A DNA stretch of 64,000 bases, taken from Bacteroidota bacterium (GTDB lineage Bacteria; Bacteroidota; Bacteroidia; JAHEXY01). Location of the stretch: contig JAHEXY010000001.1 in NCBI GenBank assembly GCA_023251875.1, positions 434,001 through 498,000 on the forward strand. Direction: 5' to 3'. Below the pieces are notes generated by a model. It was not told the origin of the DNA, searched no databases, and saw only the letters and a list, made by a program, of their open reading frames with translations. Position 1 is the first letter of the stretch. Each line of letters starts with the position of its first letter. The position numbers were made by a program, and so were the translations under genes. Shown piece by piece: positions 52,217 to 61,015 of the stretch.

Positions 52217-53251
52217 ATGTCATATATAAAAATTATAGAAGTTAATTCAGAATTAGGAGCCGGAACTCGTGGAGCCAGTTTAGGGGTGGATGCACTAAAA
52301 GTAGCTGCCTTAAATGCCCAAAGCTCTTTTTTTAAAACCAATAAATCAGTAAAAGTTAAATGCCATAATGATTTACTTTTAAGCAAAATCAAATATCCTT
52401 ATGCCAAACGTATTGTAGGTATTTTAAAAGTAAATTCAAATGTTAGTAAAGTAGTGGCTAAAACACTAAAAGGGAAAAAAAAGGGATTCCCATTGGTGTT
52501 GGCCGGTGATCATAGTTCTGCTGCCGGTACCATTTCAGGAATAAAAAAAGCTTTCCCCAAAAAAAGATTGGGTGTAGTGTGGATCGATGCCCATGCTGAT
52601 TTACATTCTCCTTTTACCAGTCCATCAGGCAATATGCATGGTATGCCTTTAGCCATTGCTTTGGGTATGGATAACCGCGAATTAAGTACCAATAATGTAG
52701 ACAAAGCGACTATTAAACTTTGGAATAAACTTAAAAAAATTGGCGGACCTGTTCCTAAAATTTTTGCTGAAGATTTGGTATTTGTAGGTGTAAGGGATAC
52801 CGAACCTCAAGAAGACTATATTCTTGATAAATACAAAATAAAAAAAATTACCGTGGAGGAGCTTTGGGCCAATGGAGAACATCGCACAGCTATTGATATT
52901 CTTCAATATTTAGATGAATGTGATTTAATTTATATTTCTTTTGATGTAGATAGCATGGATGATGAAATCTCTAAAGGAACAGGAACTCCTGTACCTAATG
53001 GATTAGAACCACAAGAAGCAAGTAATTTAATTAACAAACTACTCAAAAACGAAAAAGTTTGCTGTTTTGAAATGGTTGAAATAAATCCAACTTTGGATAT
53101 TAAAAACAAAATGGCCGATACTGCATTTCAAATTTTAGAAAGTGCAACTGAAGTGATCAATAAGAAAAATAAGAAAATGGGTATTAAAGCAGTTAAAGGA
53201 ATTAAAGCCAATCCAACTGTTTCTTTAGATGCATTAATTGCGAATAATTGA
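52217..53251 (+). CDS. Arginase/agmatinase family ureohydrolase
   Basis: 344 residues. Binuclear Mn site motifs: VLAGDHSSAAGTI, VVWIDAHADLHSP, GNMHGMPLAIAL and ISFDVDSMD, which hold the His and Asp ligands, followed by EMVEINPTLD in the last shell. The protein is somewhat long with a Lys-rich C-terminal tail (NKKNKKMGIKAVKGIKA). It hydrolyses a guanidino substrate to urea and an amine. The neighbouring, divergent arginine decarboxylase suggests agmatine as substrate; arginine itself cannot be excluded. Confidence 0.88.
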   Translation: MSYIKIIEVNSELGAGTRGASLGVDALKVAALNAQSSFFKTNKSVKVKCHNDLLLSKIKYPYAKRIVGILKVNSNVSKVVAKTLKGKKKGFPLVLAGDHSSAAGTISGIKKAFPKKRLGVVWIDAHADLHSPFTSPSGNMHGMPLAIALGMDNRELSTNNVDKATIKLWNKLKKIGGPVPKIFAEDLVFVGVRDTEPQEDYILDKYKIKKITVEELWANGEHRTAIDILQYLDECDLIYISFDVDSMDDEISKGTGTPVPNGLEPQEASNLINKLLKNEKVCCFEMVEINPTLDIKNKMADTAFQILESATEVINKKNKKMGIKAVKGIKANPTVSLDALIANN

Positions 53252-53301
53252 GAGGGAGTAAGAAGACGGGAGACCGAAGTCGGAAGTTGAAAAGATAATC
53301 T

Positions 53302-54045
53302 TTACCTAGAAATTTTTAATGTTTCTCCTGGTTTAATGAGATTCGAATTTAGATGATTCCATTTTTTCAAATCATTTATAGATACCCCATATTTTTGGGC
53401 AATATGATATAATGTTTCCCCTCTTTTTACTGTGTGAATAGTTGCGGAAATTGTATCGGTTTTAACCTTTGCATTCGATTCAATTGGTTTAGTTGTCTTA
53501 GTAGTATCAATTTCGGTATTTATTTTTGTTGTATAAGTAAGCGTATCGTTTAAAATATGTCTCACACATATATAACGTTTTTTATAATAAGGCTCATCTA
53601 ATTTACTTATCGTTATACCACTGTGTACTGAAGCATGAATAAATGTAGTAAGGCTATCGTTATTGTCAACAATAATTCCAACATGATCCACTCGGTTTGA
53701 TTTTAATCCTCTGCCTTTAAAAAAAATTAAATCTCCTTTTTGGCATTGCCTTACATCAATTGGTATACCTAAATCGCTTTGCTCTTTAGCTGAATGAGGA
53801 AGTTTAATGGATACACTCGAAAACACCTCAGCAGTAAATCCAGAACAATCAAATCCCTTATCTGAAACACCTCCAAATTTATATTTAATACCTAAATATT
53901 TTTTTGCTTCGTTAATAATTGAATCATTAATACAAATTGGAAAAGCTGAGCCAGTAACAGAAGAATCACAATAGGCTTGAGCAATGCAATTATTAAAATG
54001 CTGTAAGAAAAATAAACTTAAGGGAAGGAAATATTTTAGCTGCAT
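53302..54045 (-). CDS. NlpC/P60 peptidoglycan hydrolase with LysM domain
   Basis: 247 residues. The signal peptide is 1-22 (NNCIAQ). The NlpC/P60 domain (about 40-165) has the catalytic Cys in KGFDCSGFTAEVF, His in RVDHVGIIVDN and a third His in TTFIHASVHSGI. A Thr/Lys-rich linker leads to one LysM domain (about 203-245, HTVKRGETLYHIAQKYGVS, NDLKKWNHLNS, IKPGETLKI). It cleaves peptide stems of the cell wall, with LysM for wall binding. Single gene. Confidence 0.9.
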   Translation of the reverse strand: MQLKYFLPLSLFFLQHFNNCIAQAYCDSSVTGSAFPICINDSIINEAKKYLGIKYKFGGVSDKGFDCSGFTAEVFSSVSIKLPHSAKEQSDLGIPIDVRQCQKGDLIFFKGRGLKSNRVDHVGIIVDNNDSLTTFIHASVHSGITISKLDEPYYKKRYICVRHILNDTLTYTTKINTEIDTTKTTKPIESNAKVKTDTISATIHTVKRGETLYHIAQKYGVSINDLKKWNHLNSNLIKPGETLKISR

Positions 54046-54093
54046 TTATTTTTTGAAAACATTTTTCGTCATTAAATATAACAGCATCATTTT

Positions 54094-54396
54094 TTATTTA
54101 ATTAATCTAAGTTTTGATGAACTTTGGCGATTATCCCAAAATGTAATGAGGTATATTTTATTATTTCTTATTTTGTAATAAACACTTGTTTGGCTAGTAA
54201 TCACACACCTATAAATATTAGATTTTCTTTTTATCAATGAACACATTTCCGGAAAAGAAGAAATTAATGCAAGGTGTTTATTGGTTTCACTGTCAAATTT
54301 TTGAACTTCTTTTAGTGTCCACTTTTTCAAAATTTGATCCAAGACTTTAAAATAAGTTGATTTAGCTTTTGCCGACCAAATAATTTCTAAAGGCAT
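54094..54396 (-). CDS. RelE/ParE-family toxin
   Basis: 100 residues. MPLEIIWSAKAKSTYFKVLD starts the ParE/RelE fold. The central strand region has LIKRKSNIYRCVITSQTSVY, and the C-terminal strand YLITFWDNRQSSSKL carries the terminal D-N/T-R-Q motif typical of this family in Bacteroidota. It lies 1 base after the antitoxin gene, so the two are co-translated. Target (gyrase or ribosome) cannot be told from sequence. Confidence 0.82.
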   Translation of the reverse strand: MPLEIIWSAKAKSTYFKVLDQILKKWTLKEVQKFDSETNKHLALISSFPEMCSLIKRKSNIYRCVITSQTSVYYKIRNNKIYLITFWDNRQSSSKLRLIK

Positions 54397-54397
54397 A

Positions 54398-54643
54398 TTA
54401 TATCTTATATCTGGTTTTAATAGCCTTTCTCACGCTTTCATGCGAAAACACATTACCTTCCTCTATATCTTTTAAGCCCTTTTCAATTGCGGCTTTTTCT
54501 TGCTTGCTCAGGGTATCCCATAAATCAATATGATTATCTACATTTTTTGCAGATACAATGGTATACATGGCGTTTAAAAAGCTTTCATCTTTAATATTGT
54601 CAATAGCTAGATGTAGATTTTTACGTATTGCAGATGCGCTCAT
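54398..54643 (-). CDS. Antitoxin of the ParE/RelE pair
   Basis: 81 residues, mostly helical. MSASAIRKNLHLAIDNIKDE resembles the start of Bacteroidota antitoxins paired with ParE/RelE. The middle VDNHIDLWDTLSKQEKAAIE and KGLKDIEEGNVFSHESVRKA form the toxin-binding helix of this family. Immediately upstream of the toxin. Confidence 0.75.
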   Translation of the reverse strand: MSASAIRKNLHLAIDNIKDESFLNAMYTIVSAKNVDNHIDLWDTLSKQEKAAIEKGLKDIEEGNVFSHESVRKAIKTRYKI

Positions 54644-54714
54644 ATAAATTTGTTTTTATAAAAATACGGTCTTTTATTCAAAGAAAAAACACCCGCATCT
54701 TCCATGCTGCCGGC

Positions 54715-55461
54715 TCAAGAAACAAATTTCTTCAATTCTAATTTTTCTCCATCAAAAACGGCATAAGTAAAATAGCTAAGCCAATCGCCTAGATTTACAT
54801 AAGTGCTTTTATCATTCAATTTTATTTCTAGTGGTAAATGGCGGTGACCAAAAATAAAATAATCAAAATATTCTTTCTGCAAAATCTCATTACAATACTG
54901 TGCCAGCCATTCATTTTTTACGCCTCTAAATACCTCATCATCTCCGTTATCTCTGCTATGCTTCGACCATGTGTTGGCAATACTCATTCCCAAATTAGGA
55001 TGTATGCGCGCAAACATCCATTGGCATAATGGGTTCGCAAAAATTTTCTTAATTATTTTATAGCCATTATCTCCGGGCCCCAAACCATCTCCATGACCTA
55101 AGTAAAATTTCTTACCCTTAAATATCTTGGTGATGGGTTCATAATAAATAGGCACATTTAATTCTTGCTTCAAATAATCTTTCATCCACATATCATGATT
55201 ACCCGTAAAAATATGGATTGGAATTCCACTATCGGATAATTCGGCTAATTTGCCTAAAAATCTGACAAAACCTTTTGGTATGGTAGTTTTGTATTCGAAC
55301 CAAAAATCAAATAAATCTCCTAGTAGATAAATTTCTTCTGCATCAGCTTTAATACTATCGAGCCATTGTACAATTAATTTTTCGCGCTGCAAACTCTTTT
55401 CATAATTGGGTGCACCCAAATGAAAATCAGAAGCAAAGTATATTTTTTTGTTTGGGTTCAA
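54715..55461 (-). CDS. lpxH: UDP-2,3-diacylglucosamine diphosphatase (LpxH-type)
   Basis: 248 residues. Metallophosphoesterase motifs in order: YFASDFHLGAP, LLGDLFDFWFEY, IFTGNHDMWM, YLGHGDGLGPGD and FIFGHRHLPLE. The Arg/Asp surroundings (KHSRDNGDDEVFRG) fit LpxH. It removes UMP from UDP-2,3-diacylglucosamine in lipid A synthesis at the inner membrane. The gene is alone, with a MITE-like element upstream. Confidence 0.9.
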   Translation of the reverse strand: MNPNKKIYFASDFHLGAPNYEKSLQREKLIVQWLDSIKADAEEIYLLGDLFDFWFEYKTTIPKGFVRFLGKLAELSDSGIPIHIFTGNHDMWMKDYLKQELNVPIYYEPITKIFKGKKFYLGHGDGLGPGDNGYKIIKKIFANPLCQWMFARIHPNLGMSIANTWSKHSRDNGDDEVFRGVKNEWLAQYCNEILQKEYFDYFIFGHRHLPLEIKLNDKSTYVNLGDWLSYFTYAVFDGEKLELKKFVS

Positions 55462-55496
55462 TTTTTTTAGTTCTACTTATTTTATATGAGAAAACA

Positions 55497-55706
55497 TTAA
55501 CCACATAGGCACATAGGGCTTAATTATTGTCTAATAAAAAACAATATTTTGCTTGCACCTATTCAATCGTTCTATCTACTAAAATACTTTAGCTAGATTT
55601 CAATAGTTTCACATAGAGCAGAAGCTTCGCTTCTACTTCGTCTATATTAAAAATTTATTTTTCTATCAATCCTTCTTATCAAAAATCTATGTTACTATGT
55701 GGTTAA
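55497..55706. mobile_element. MITE-like element with TTAACCACATAG inverted ends
   Basis: The left end TTAACCACATAGGCACATAG (55497-55516) and the right end CTATGTTACTATGTGGTTAA (55687-55706) are inverted repeats matching at 18 of 20 positions. The 210-base interior has no reading frame of interest but does contain the hairpin AGAAGC TTC GCTTCT (55620-55634). It fills most of the gap between lpxH and the M1 peptidase gene. Confidence 0.7.
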
Positions 55707-55730
55707 AAAATATCACTTACAATATCTTTT

Positions 55731-58700
55731 TTAACGCGCAAAATTAACTAGTATATCACTTAAATTTAAATGATTAATATTTAATGTAAACCGTATTGTT
55801 TGTAAATATTTATATCCATTGGCATCAAATTGGTCTTGCATGGCTTTACATATTTTTATAGGAATGTAAATATCCACCACATCTTTTACAATGGCCAATT
55901 GAATACCTACATCATACATTAATTTATCAGAAGTTGGAGCATAACCAATATCAACAAATAAACCCAATGGTAATTTAAATGGTGGAAACAATTTTACATT
56001 TAATGCAGTTAACCACTTGGAAGAACTTCCAACCGCTGTATACACTTTAAATGCACCTTCTGTTTCCACAAATTGTTGAGCTAAAAAATCTTGATGTTCT
56101 ATATCTCTTCCTAAAAATATATAATCGTATAAATAATCTTGTGATCCATTCCATCCACTCATGCGGTAATTGTAATTACCAAAATAAGTTGAATTGGTAT
56201 ATAAAAACTTACCGGCAAATAATCTTAAATCAATTCCTTTGTTTTTTCCTTTAAAGCTAATTTTGTATTTGGCCTCAATAGAACTTTTCACATATTTAGC
56301 ATTTGGTTCAATGCCTACTTTAAATTCGAAAGGATTAATTTTTCTTTTATTAGAAATCGTATACACTACAGAAGAAATATCATTTACGTAATATTTTACA
56401 GGTTGGTTAATATAGATATTTCTAATATTTAATGTACGATCCACCCAACTTCTTGGATTTCTTTTCTTGAAAGTTATATTGGCACTTAGTTCATTTCTCT
56501 GATAGAAATAATTTCCATCATCATCATTTGAAAAAGCATAACGCGAAAAATGGTTTGTAATTTTTATGGCATGAATAAAGAAATTATTAGGATAAAAGAT
56601 ATTCCCTGAAATTTTTGCACTTCCCACCAAACTATTTGTTTTTACACTATATAAAGGCATTAGGTTAAATTCAATTGGTTTGGGAAAAGCAAAATGATTA
56701 TAGATAGCAATGCCCGGCATAAAACCATTGTGTGTATTCCATCCTACAACTGGCATATAAAATATTTGTGTTTTATCAGGATTATCAAGTGCTGCTGCAA
56801 ATTGAAATTGCAAAGGTTCTGTTTTTTTGAAGATGGCATGCGCTCTTAATAAATTATTGTTTCTGTTTATTTCAGGCATTTCTTGAAAAGGATCTATTTT
56901 AAATGAAGAATAATAAATTGGATTCATCCAAATTCCTGAAATAAAAGATGAATATCTTGGGAAACTAATTGTTTTTTTACCCGTAAATCCTTCTTCCCAT
57001 TTTAATTCTATAAGTTTTCCGCTTTCAAAAGCCCCCAAAACAAGAGGCCCTTGAATTTCTCCTGTATTTTTAATCGTAATTTTAATACTATCTCCTTCTG
57101 TTTTTTTATTTACAATTTTATAATCTAATTTTTTTGTGGTTTTAAGAAGATCATTAAAAAAACAATCCATTTTCTTATTAGTAGTTTTCTCAAAAACATG
57201 TTGAACATCATCAGGATAAGGATGTTTGAATTGCCATGTATCGTAATATTTTTTCATGGTTTTATCCATTTCTGCTGTATTCAAATAGGCCCTCATGTAA
57301 TCAAACATAAGAGCGGTTTTGCAATACACTATTGTACCATAATTAATCTCCCAAAATTTTGGAGAAGGAATATCCAATGCTTGGTCGAGATAATTACCCG
57401 CAGAAAACAAATAAGCTATATAGTAAGAATCTTTATGCAATGTATTTTTAAATTTAAATGTATTGAGCAAAAACTTTCTATTTGTATCCATAATAGGAAC
57501 TTTGGGGTATTTGGTAGAAACATAACGACTTTCATTATACGAATTGATTCCTTCATCCATCCAAGCATGATCACGTTCATTGGAGCCCAGCACTCCGTAA
57601 AACCAATTATGGCCTACTTCATGAGCAATTACAATATCTAAACTAAAAGCACTGCTTGAGGGACCAATAACGGTAACATTGGGGTATTCCATTCCACCAC
57701 CAGCACTTAATGCAGATTCTAGAGCGGTAACGTGCTTGTAAGGATAATCTCCGTTCCAAAGAGAATAATAATAAGTAGCGTCATTAATATAGGCAATAGC
57801 CTCTTTCCAATATTCTGCATCTGCATTGGTATACATGGCCCATGAAGTAACTTTACGTTTACTATGTGGCAATTCAACTTCTCCTTTTAATACATGAAAA
57901 CGTTTATCGGCAAACCAAGCAAAATCATGCACTTTTTCTTGATGGTAATGCAAGGTTTTATTTTCATTTGCTGATGCAGGAAATGCTAGATCTTTACTAT
58001 TGTAGGTTTGAATAAGCGCAGTAGCTTTTGCAATACTATCTAGCCAAGTTAATTCGTGTTCTCCATCCACCAAATCTCCGGTTGCTCCTACAACATAATT
58101 TTTAGGAAGTGTAATAAATACATCAAATGTTCCAAATTCAGAGTAAAATTCTCCTTGATCAAGATAAGGTATAGCATGCCAACCGTACTTATCAAATACC
58201 GCAGGCTTAGGATACCATTGTGTTATTTGATAGGATTGCCCAACATGGCCAAGCCTTGAAAAGGAATAAGGAATTTTTACATGAAAAGGAGTTGTAATTG
58301 AAATATGATCTCCGGGAGCTAGTGGCGTATTTAAAGTTAATACACAAATATCAATATTGTTGGTATCTAATTTCCAAGTGATATTTTGTCCGTTTACACG
58401 AAAATCTAATTGATCAATATACCCTCTATCACTTTCTTTCGAATAATAAAATTTAGTACTTCCATTTTCTACTTGTTGTTTTGCCCAGGCCGTTTTATCA
58501 TTTTTATAAGCATTGGGCCATAAATGAAAATAGATTTCGTGCAATTCAAATGATGAGTTATTATAATAATCAATTGTTTCAAAAGCATTCAATTCATTTG
58601 AGGTATCGACTAGAGTAACTTTTATATTATAGTTTACGTTTTGTTGAAAATAGGGCTGTTGGCTAAATGCATAATTGACAATTGACAATGAACAATAAAA

Positions 58701-58754
58701 TAACAAAATTTGAAAATTTGAAAATTTGAAAATTCTCGAAACTTGAAATGGCAT
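55731..58754 (-). CDS. M1-family metallopeptidase with C-terminal membrane-type domain
   Basis: 1007 residues. The zinc site is IVIAHEVGHNWFYGVLG, with the downstream Glu in WMDEGINSYNE (HExxH-x18-E), and GGGMEYPNVTVIG is the exopeptidase motif. The N-terminal half is the M1 saddle domain (VDTSNELNAFETIDYYNNSS). After about residue 600 the protein changes to long beta-strand runs (YFYQRNELSANITFKKRN, KFLYTNSTYFGNYNYRMSG), suggesting an outer-membrane-associated C-terminal part. The signal peptide (SRIFKFSNFQILLFYCSLSI) is built from simple tandem repeats (58705-58734 and 58673-58688). Confidence 0.85.
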   Translation of the reverse strand: MPFQVSRIFKFSNFQILLFYCSLSIVNYAFSQQPYFQQNVNYNIKVTLVDTSNELNAFETIDYYNNSSFELHEIYFHLWPNAYKNDKTAWAKQQVENGSTKFYYSKESDRGYIDQLDFRVNGQNITWKLDTNNIDICVLTLNTPLAPGDHISITTPFHVKIPYSFSRLGHVGQSYQITQWYPKPAVFDKYGWHAIPYLDQGEFYSEFGTFDVFITLPKNYVVGATGDLVDGEHELTWLDSIAKATALIQTYNSKDLAFPASANENKTLHYHQEKVHDFAWFADKRFHVLKGEVELPHSKRKVTSWAMYTNADAEYWKEAIAYINDATYYYSLWNGDYPYKHVTALESALSAGGGMEYPNVTVIGPSSSAFSLDIVIAHEVGHNWFYGVLGSNERDHAWMDEGINSYNESRYVSTKYPKVPIMDTNRKFLLNTFKFKNTLHKDSYYIAYLFSAGNYLDQALDIPSPKFWEINYGTIVYCKTALMFDYMRAYLNTAEMDKTMKKYYDTWQFKHPYPDDVQHVFEKTTNKKMDCFFNDLLKTTKKLDYKIVNKKTEGDSIKITIKNTGEIQGPLVLGAFESGKLIELKWEEGFTGKKTISFPRYSSFISGIWMNPIYYSSFKIDPFQEMPEINRNNNLLRAHAIFKKTEPLQFQFAAALDNPDKTQIFYMPVVGWNTHNGFMPGIAIYNHFAFPKPIEFNLMPLYSVKTNSLVGSAKISGNIFYPNNFFIHAIKITNHFSRYAFSNDDDGNYFYQRNELSANITFKKRNPRSWVDRTLNIRNIYINQPVKYYVNDISSVVYTISNKRKINPFEFKVGIEPNAKYVKSSIEAKYKISFKGKNKGIDLRLFAGKFLYTNSTYFGNYNYRMSGWNGSQDYLYDYIFLGRDIEHQDFLAQQFVETEGAFKVYTAVGSSSKWLTALNVKLFPPFKLPLGLFVDIGYAPTSDKLMYDVGIQLAIVKDVVDIYIPIKICKAMQDQFDANGYKYLQTIRFTLNINHLNLSDILVNFAR
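58673..58688. repeat. Period-7 tandem repeat in a signal peptide region
   Basis: AATTGAC is repeated twice, with a partial third unit (AATTGACAATTGACAA). It lies in the signal-peptide coding region of the M1 peptidase. Confidence 0.7.
58705..58734. repeat. Period-8 tandem repeat in a signal peptide region
   Basis: 3.75 copies of AAAATTTG. It is read in frame as FKFSNFQI-type residues at the start of the M1 peptidase signal peptide. Because 8 is not a multiple of three, loss or gain of a unit would shift the frame close to the start codon. Confidence 0.8.
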
Positions 58755-58760
58755 ACATTT

Positions 58761-59732
58761 TTAAGGGTTAGATTTTCGCATCATTAAAAAGCCGATAAAA
58801 AGAAGCGACAAGATAAGAATAGCAATGAGATATTTAAAAGTTGAGGATACTGAATTAGGTTCTTCAGTTTGTTTACTTGAGTTCATTAATAAGGCATATG
58901 CTTTATTATATTTTGGGGTTTGGTCTTGTACAATAGCGGGAAAACTAGCCTCCAAATCATCTTTCATTTTTTTATTGATTTGTTCCATTGCTTCACGAGC
59001 AGTTGCATTAGCATGGGTATATGTAATTTCATTTAACTCGAATTCTATTTCAGTAAAATGAGTTGTTTTTTTATCTAGTTCTGCGCTTACTTCATCTAAA
59101 GTAATGGTTGCAAAATCAGAAGTATCCTTTGCAATGTAAACCCTTCTTCTCATCTGTATTAATTGTATAGCAGGCAATAAAGTATAAGCATCAATGTTAT
59201 GTTTTTTTAATAATTTAATGAGCTCCGATCTTTTTTCTTTTTTTACCATTCCTAAAAAAGGCAAATTGTTTAAAGAATCATCTTGAATAGAATAATATTT
59301 AACAGGAAATTTGTATTCTGCTCTATCCAGTGGATTATCATCAATAGAGTTCAACTTAACCTGTATTAGTTCTCGATTATTTTTTTTATTGGTGGTATCA
59401 CTCAACACTTTTCTAATTCTATGTCTGATACCATCCTGCTTTTTCTGAAGGCTTCTTGCATCATCATCAAAATATTGATCGGTAAAAAGCTCCGTTGAAA
59501 ATTTGATGTGATAAGATGAATCTGTTATTGATGCAATAAAAGAATGTTGTGGATTGTATCTTTCTTGCAGGTAGTCCCAAACAGCATTTGCAATGCTATC
59601 CGGAACTTTAAGTTTGTATTCATTTTCAATTCTTTCTTTATTATTAGAATTATCAATTCCTACTTGAGAGAAACAGATTTTAAAAGAAAATAGGAAATAT
59701 AAGAAAAAATAGAATTGAGTTTGTTTGGTCAT
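58761..59732 (-). CDS. Membrane-anchored protein with CYTH/VTC-like domain
   Basis: 323 residues. Signal peptide 1-22 (SFKICFSQ). Then comes a region with ELFTDQYFDDDARSLQKKQD then GIRHRIRKV, LIQVKLNSIDD, AEYKFPVKYYSI, RRRVYIAKDTSDFATITLDE and FTEIEFELNEITY. The alternating Glu/Lys/Arg strands and the YFDD-x(n)-GIRHR pattern resemble the CYTH/VTC triphosphate-tunnel fold. A C-terminal helix (FKYLIAILILSLLFIGFLMM) would anchor it with the domain outside the cytoplasm, which is unusual for that fold. It lies 6 bases upstream of the M1 peptidase gene and is likely co-transcribed. Confidence 0.5.
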   Translation of the reverse strand: MTKQTQFYFFLYFLFSFKICFSQVGIDNSNNKERIENEYKLKVPDSIANAVWDYLQERYNPQHSFIASITDSSYHIKFSTELFTDQYFDDDARSLQKKQDGIRHRIRKVLSDTTNKKNNRELIQVKLNSIDDNPLDRAEYKFPVKYYSIQDDSLNNLPFLGMVKKEKRSELIKLLKKHNIDAYTLLPAIQLIQMRRRVYIAKDTSDFATITLDEVSAELDKKTTHFTEIEFELNEITYTHANATAREAMEQINKKMKDDLEASFPAIVQDQTPKYNKAYALLMNSSKQTEEPNSVSSTFKYLIAILILSLLFIGFLMMRKSNP

Positions 59733-59763
59733 TTATTAGTGTCAGGTTATTTTTTAATAATAA

Positions 59764-59830
59764 TAGAGTTTATATAAGTTAAGAGATTATTAAAAATTCC
59801 AAACTTACCCTCTCCTTTGGGCTACCGTGT
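59764..59830. repeat. Dispersed hairpin repeat, copy of 20272-20346
   Basis: The first 47 bases (59764-59810) are identical, in inverse orientation, to 20300-20346. After them CCCTCTCCTTTGGG starts the GC-rich part, but the second half of the hairpin is missing here, so the copy is truncated. It lies in the 374-base gap 59733-60106, which also holds a transposase-like relic at 59866 and nothing else recognisable. Confidence 0.8.
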
Positions 59831-59865
59831 GGACACAAATATAGGTAGATTTGTAAAAAGAAAAT

Positions 59866-59961
59866 ATGGAAAAAATTAGCCATATACCAAATTATACCGG
59901 AATATTTCAGGATAAGCGTTTTGATAAGCGAGCGGATCGCCACATCGATACTTATACATAG
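59866..59961 (+). pseudogene. Possible relic of an IS4-type transposase N-terminus
   Basis: 31 codons and a stop: MEKISHIPNYTGIFQDKRFD then KRADRHIDTYT. The F-x-D-x-R-x-x-K-R pattern is like the DNA-binding start of IS4/Tn5-type transposases. One base out of frame, the DNA continues as LIHSRSN and, beyond a stop, RKRI, as expected for the next part of such a domain after a frameshift. No more of the gene is present and no ends were found. Weak assignment. Confidence 0.35.
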
Positions 59962-60106
59962 CCGTAGTAATTGAAGAAAAAGAATCTTTTAAATGAATTG
60001 GAGCAAGACTTAAGGCGGGTGTTGTTAAAAAGTTGGATATTACTAGGCTTTAGCCATAACATTTAAAAATTACAGAACTATTGTTAGATAAATTTAGAAG
60101 AATATC

Positions 60107-61015
60107 CTAAAACTTAATAACCGCCTCCACAGCATAATGATCAGAAAGGTCTTTCTTTTTGCTACACCAGCTTTTTTGAAAGATTGAAACTTTGCGTTTG
60201 ATGCTTTTTACAAAAGCTCCATTGGTACGCAGTAAAATATAATCTATTTGATTTTCAATTTTTTCTCCCTTACCAGCAACATCATTTTTTTGGGAATCAA
60301 AAGTAATTTTTTGATTGCCTAGTAATTCCCCATCTTCAGCATTTAAGGTAGAAAGCATATCGTGATAATCCTTATCCGTAGAGTTAATATTCATATCTCC
60401 ACAAATAAGCTGCGGCACTCCCGGCTTTTTAAATTTTTCTAAGAGCTGAGCATACATTTCTTTAATTTGAGTTTTACGTATGGCATAATCTCCTGCTGAT
60501 TGCAAATGTGTACCTATTAACTGAAATGTTTTGCCCAACCAAGTGCCTTCAAACATTACAGCTCCTTTTCTTGCCCAACAATCAGTACCCTGGCAATCAC
60601 AATAAGAAATTTCATCTAATTCATGTAATGGTATTTTACTTACTACCCAAACGCCACTATTTGCTTTAGCCAATGTTCTAGGGTTAGCCGGCCCATACAT
60701 ATAGGGAAATAGTTTTTGTAATCCGTCTTTAATAATTGAACGCGCCCCTTTATGAAAGGCCTCTTCAAAAACGATAATATCATAATCGGTATTGGCAAGT
60801 TGATCAACTATAGCTGCAGCTCTTTTCTTTTTACCTGTAATTTTAGCATACCAAGGAAGCATGTAAATATTCCATGTTAATACTTTTAAACCCTGATTAT
60901 TAAAAGTAATAGTAGAATCAACACAAGTTTCCTCTTCTTCTTCAGCCATCAGATTTTGCTTACCAAGCATTATGCCCAGGAAACAAATCAGTACTATTTT
61001 TATGAAAATCTTCAT
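60107..61015 (-). CDS. Secreted sphingomyelinase-like phosphodiesterase
   Basis: 302 residues from the ATG at 61015 (MKIFIKIVLICFLGIMLG, a signal peptide); the frame is open 48 bases further but without a better leader. Endonuclease/exonuclease/phosphatase fold: VLTWNIYMLPWYAK, DIIVFEEAFHKGARS (metal Glu), SGVWVVSKIPL, QLIGTHLQSAGDYAIR, LICGDMNINSTD (Asp/Asn), IENQIDYILLRT and the C-terminal LSDHYAVEAVI (catalytic Asp-His). The NIYMLP, GTHLQ and SDHYAV set is that of neutral sphingomyelinases. A Glu-rich segment follows the signal. The likely reaction is hydrolysis of a sphingolipid or related phosphodiester outside the cell. Confidence 0.85.
   Translation of the reverse strand: MKIFIKIVLICFLGIMLGKQNLMAEEEEETCVDSTITFNNQGLKVLTWNIYMLPWYAKITGKKKRAAAIVDQLANTDYDIIVFEEAFHKGARSIIKDGLQKLFPYMYGPANPRTLAKANSGVWVVSKIPLHELDEISYCDCQGTDCWARKGAVMFEGTWLGKTFQLIGTHLQSAGDYAIRKTQIKEMYAQLLEKFKKPGVPQLICGDMNINSTDKDYHDMLSTLNAEDGELLGNQKITFDSQKNDVAGKGEKIENQIDYILLRTNGAFVKSIKRKVSIFQKSWCSKKKDLSDHYAVEAVIKF

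Noticed and set aside
57198-57641. 147-codon open frame on the plus strand inside the M1 peptidase gene
   Set aside because: Antisense to the zinc-site region of a conserved gene; composition and Cys/His/Ile excess are typical of a shadow frame.
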